A DNA stretch of 64,000 nucleotides from NCBI GenBank assembly GCA_963728295.1, contig CAVSKB010000005.1, positions 186,001 through 250,000 of the forward strand. Direction: 5' to 3'. Of the stretch, positions 63,222-64,000 are shown piece after piece (position 1 is the stretch's first letter; the number at the start of each line of letters is the position of its first letter). The notes beneath the pieces were generated by a model. The model was not told where the DNA came from and made no database searches. It worked only from the letters and a program-made list of their open reading frames with translations. The position numbers and the translations under genes were made by a program. The DNA is from DATJKD01 sp963728295. GTDB taxonomy: Bacteria > Pseudomonadota > Gammaproteobacteria > Steroidobacterales > Steroidobacteraceae.

Positions 63222-64000
63222 CTACCAGCGGTAGCCGAGGCTCACTCCCCACCAGCGTGGCTTGTCGAAGATGGACGCGGAGCTTCCCAGCAGCCCGACG
63301 AGCGAGAGTCGCTGGATCAGCACGTCCTCGTCCGTGACGTTGTCCACCGACAGCGCCGCGTTCCAGCGGTCGTCCGGAGACGTGTAGGTGAGCCGGATAT
63401 TCGCGCGGGTATAGGAGTCGAGCCTGAGCACGGGGACGTCGACCGCATTCGTAGTCCGCTCGTCCACGTATGCGGCGTCGATCTGTGCGCCGATCCGTCC
63501 GAGCGGCAGCGACCACTCGTAGCGGACGAGACCGTTGACCGTCCACTCGGGCGAGATGGGGTTGTCGAAGGTACCGGTACCGACGCCGTTGGGCAGCGGC
63601 ACATCCTTCGACTCGGTATCGAGGTAGCTCACCCCGAGATTGAGGAGCCACCCCTCCCCGGGCGTGGCCGCCACCTCCAGGTCCGCACCCCGGATCTCGG
63701 AGTCCACGTTGATGGTGCGCAGGAAGCCGCCGACGACCAGGAAACTCTGGAAGTCCTCGTAGTCGTAATAGAACACCGACCCGTTGACGCGCAGCCAGTC
63801 GTTCGGGTCCGCCTTGATGCCGAGCTCGTAGGCGGTCAGCGTCTCGGGCTCGAATCGCGCGACCGAGGCGTCGTAGAACGCGGGCACGACGGCGTTGAAC
63901 CCGCCGCTCTTGATACCGCGATTGATGCTGCCATAGACCAGCACGTCGTCGCTCGCGTGGAAATCGAGCTCGAGCTTGCCCGACCAGTCATCGTCCTCGA
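63222..64000 (-). CDS. TonB-dependent receptor, C-terminal part (5' end outside window)
   Basis: The last 260 residues or so of a receptor barrel are visible: LVYGSINRGIKSGGFNAVVP, ELGIKADPNDWLRVNGSVFY, IRGADLEVAATPGEGWLLNL and NAALSVDNVTDEDVL, ending WWGVSLGYRW with an aromatic last residue as outer-membrane barrels do. The frame continues to the window edge (SDDVLVYGS preceded by DFHA). The GxNRGxKSGGFN strand is typical of the large receptors of sphingomonads and gammaproteobacteria that import organic substrates. It is 47 bp upstream of the Rieske oxygenase gene on the same strand and may be co-transcribed with it. Confidence 0.9.
   Translation of the reverse strand, partial: EDDDWSGKLELDFHASDDVLVYGSINRGIKSGGFNAVVPAFYDASVARFEPETLTAYELGIKADPNDWLRVNGSVFYYDYEDFQSFLVVGGFLRTINVDSEIRGADLEVAATPGEGWLLNLGVSYLDTESKDVPLPNGVGTGTFDNPISPEWTVNGLVRYEWSLPLGRIGAQIDAAYVDERTTNAVDVPVLRLDSYTRANIRLTYTSPDDRWNAALSVDNVTDEDVLIQRLSLVGLLGSSASIFDKPRWWGVSLGYRW

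Noticed and set aside
1..64000. CRISPR arrays, tRNA or rRNA genes, insertion sequences, integrases and toxin-antitoxin pairs
   Set aside because: No regularly spaced direct repeats, cloverleaf-like segments, transposase/integrase motifs or small paired toxin genes were seen on either strand. Very short or degenerate elements could be missed by eye.

Overview
The window is GC-rich, gene-dense DNA, almost all of it catabolic. TonB-dependent receptors, cytochrome P450s, many SDRs, a Sat-CysC fusion, a PQQ dehydrogenase and RDHS(W/R)G-type proteins point to an aerobic, free-living proteobacterium (I favour Gammaproteobacteria; a sphingomonad-like alphaproteobacterium is possible) that degrades steroids, terpenoids or aromatics. 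No rRNA, tRNA, CRISPR array, transposase or phage gene was seen.

Region 1 (1-25,625) is an accessory block. Four times a gene for a lipocalin-like protein with an RDHS(W/R)G motif sits next to an aminoglycoside-phosphotransferase (APH)-type kinase gene (6.3-7.4 kb with 4.8-6.3; 8.4-9.4 with 9.5-10.7; 15.1-16.1 with 16.3-17.8; 23.3-24.2 with 24.2-25.6). Around these pairs are a thiolase, an FAD oxidoreductase, a P450, two tandem TetR regulators, an SDR, a split PPDK/PEP-synthase-like pair, an aldo/keto reductase, a TonB receptor and a NorE/NorF-like oxidase pair. A recurring inverted repeat, TAGCG-NN-CGCTA, lies in four intergenic regions of this block, which suggests a shared regulon.

Region 2 (25,622-38,087, minus strand) is a near-complete steroid C/D-ring cluster resembling the mycobacterial KstR2 regulon: extradiol dioxygenase, ipdA, ipdB, ipdC, echA20, three or four FadE-type acyl-CoA dehydrogenases including fadE30, a FadA6-like thiolase, ipdF and other SDRs, and a MaoC hydratase. 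A PQQ dehydrogenase gene diverges from it.

Region 3 (40,276-45,811, minus) holds a ketosteroid-isomerase-like gene, a P450, two SDRs and a TonB receptor. Region 4 (46,013-56,087) encodes a meta-cleavage (4-oxalocrotonate branch) pathway: ring-cleavage dioxygenase, tautomerase, hydratase/decarboxylase, semialdehyde dehydrogenase, acylating acetaldehyde dehydrogenase and 4-hydroxy-2-oxovalerate aldolase, with a LysR regulator. Region 5 (56,193-64,000) has a bifunctional ATP sulfurylase/APS kinase, a DUF819-type membrane protein, a carotenoid-oxygenase/NmrA/SnoaL operon behind a perfect palindrome, a Rieske oxygenase and the 3' part of a third TonB receptor.

Caveat for all coordinates: many genes here are interrupted by single-base frameshifts although protein conservation continues across them. 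I read most of these as sequencing or assembly indels and give the span of the reconstructed gene. The density is extreme in the two genes at 54.1-56.1 kb.
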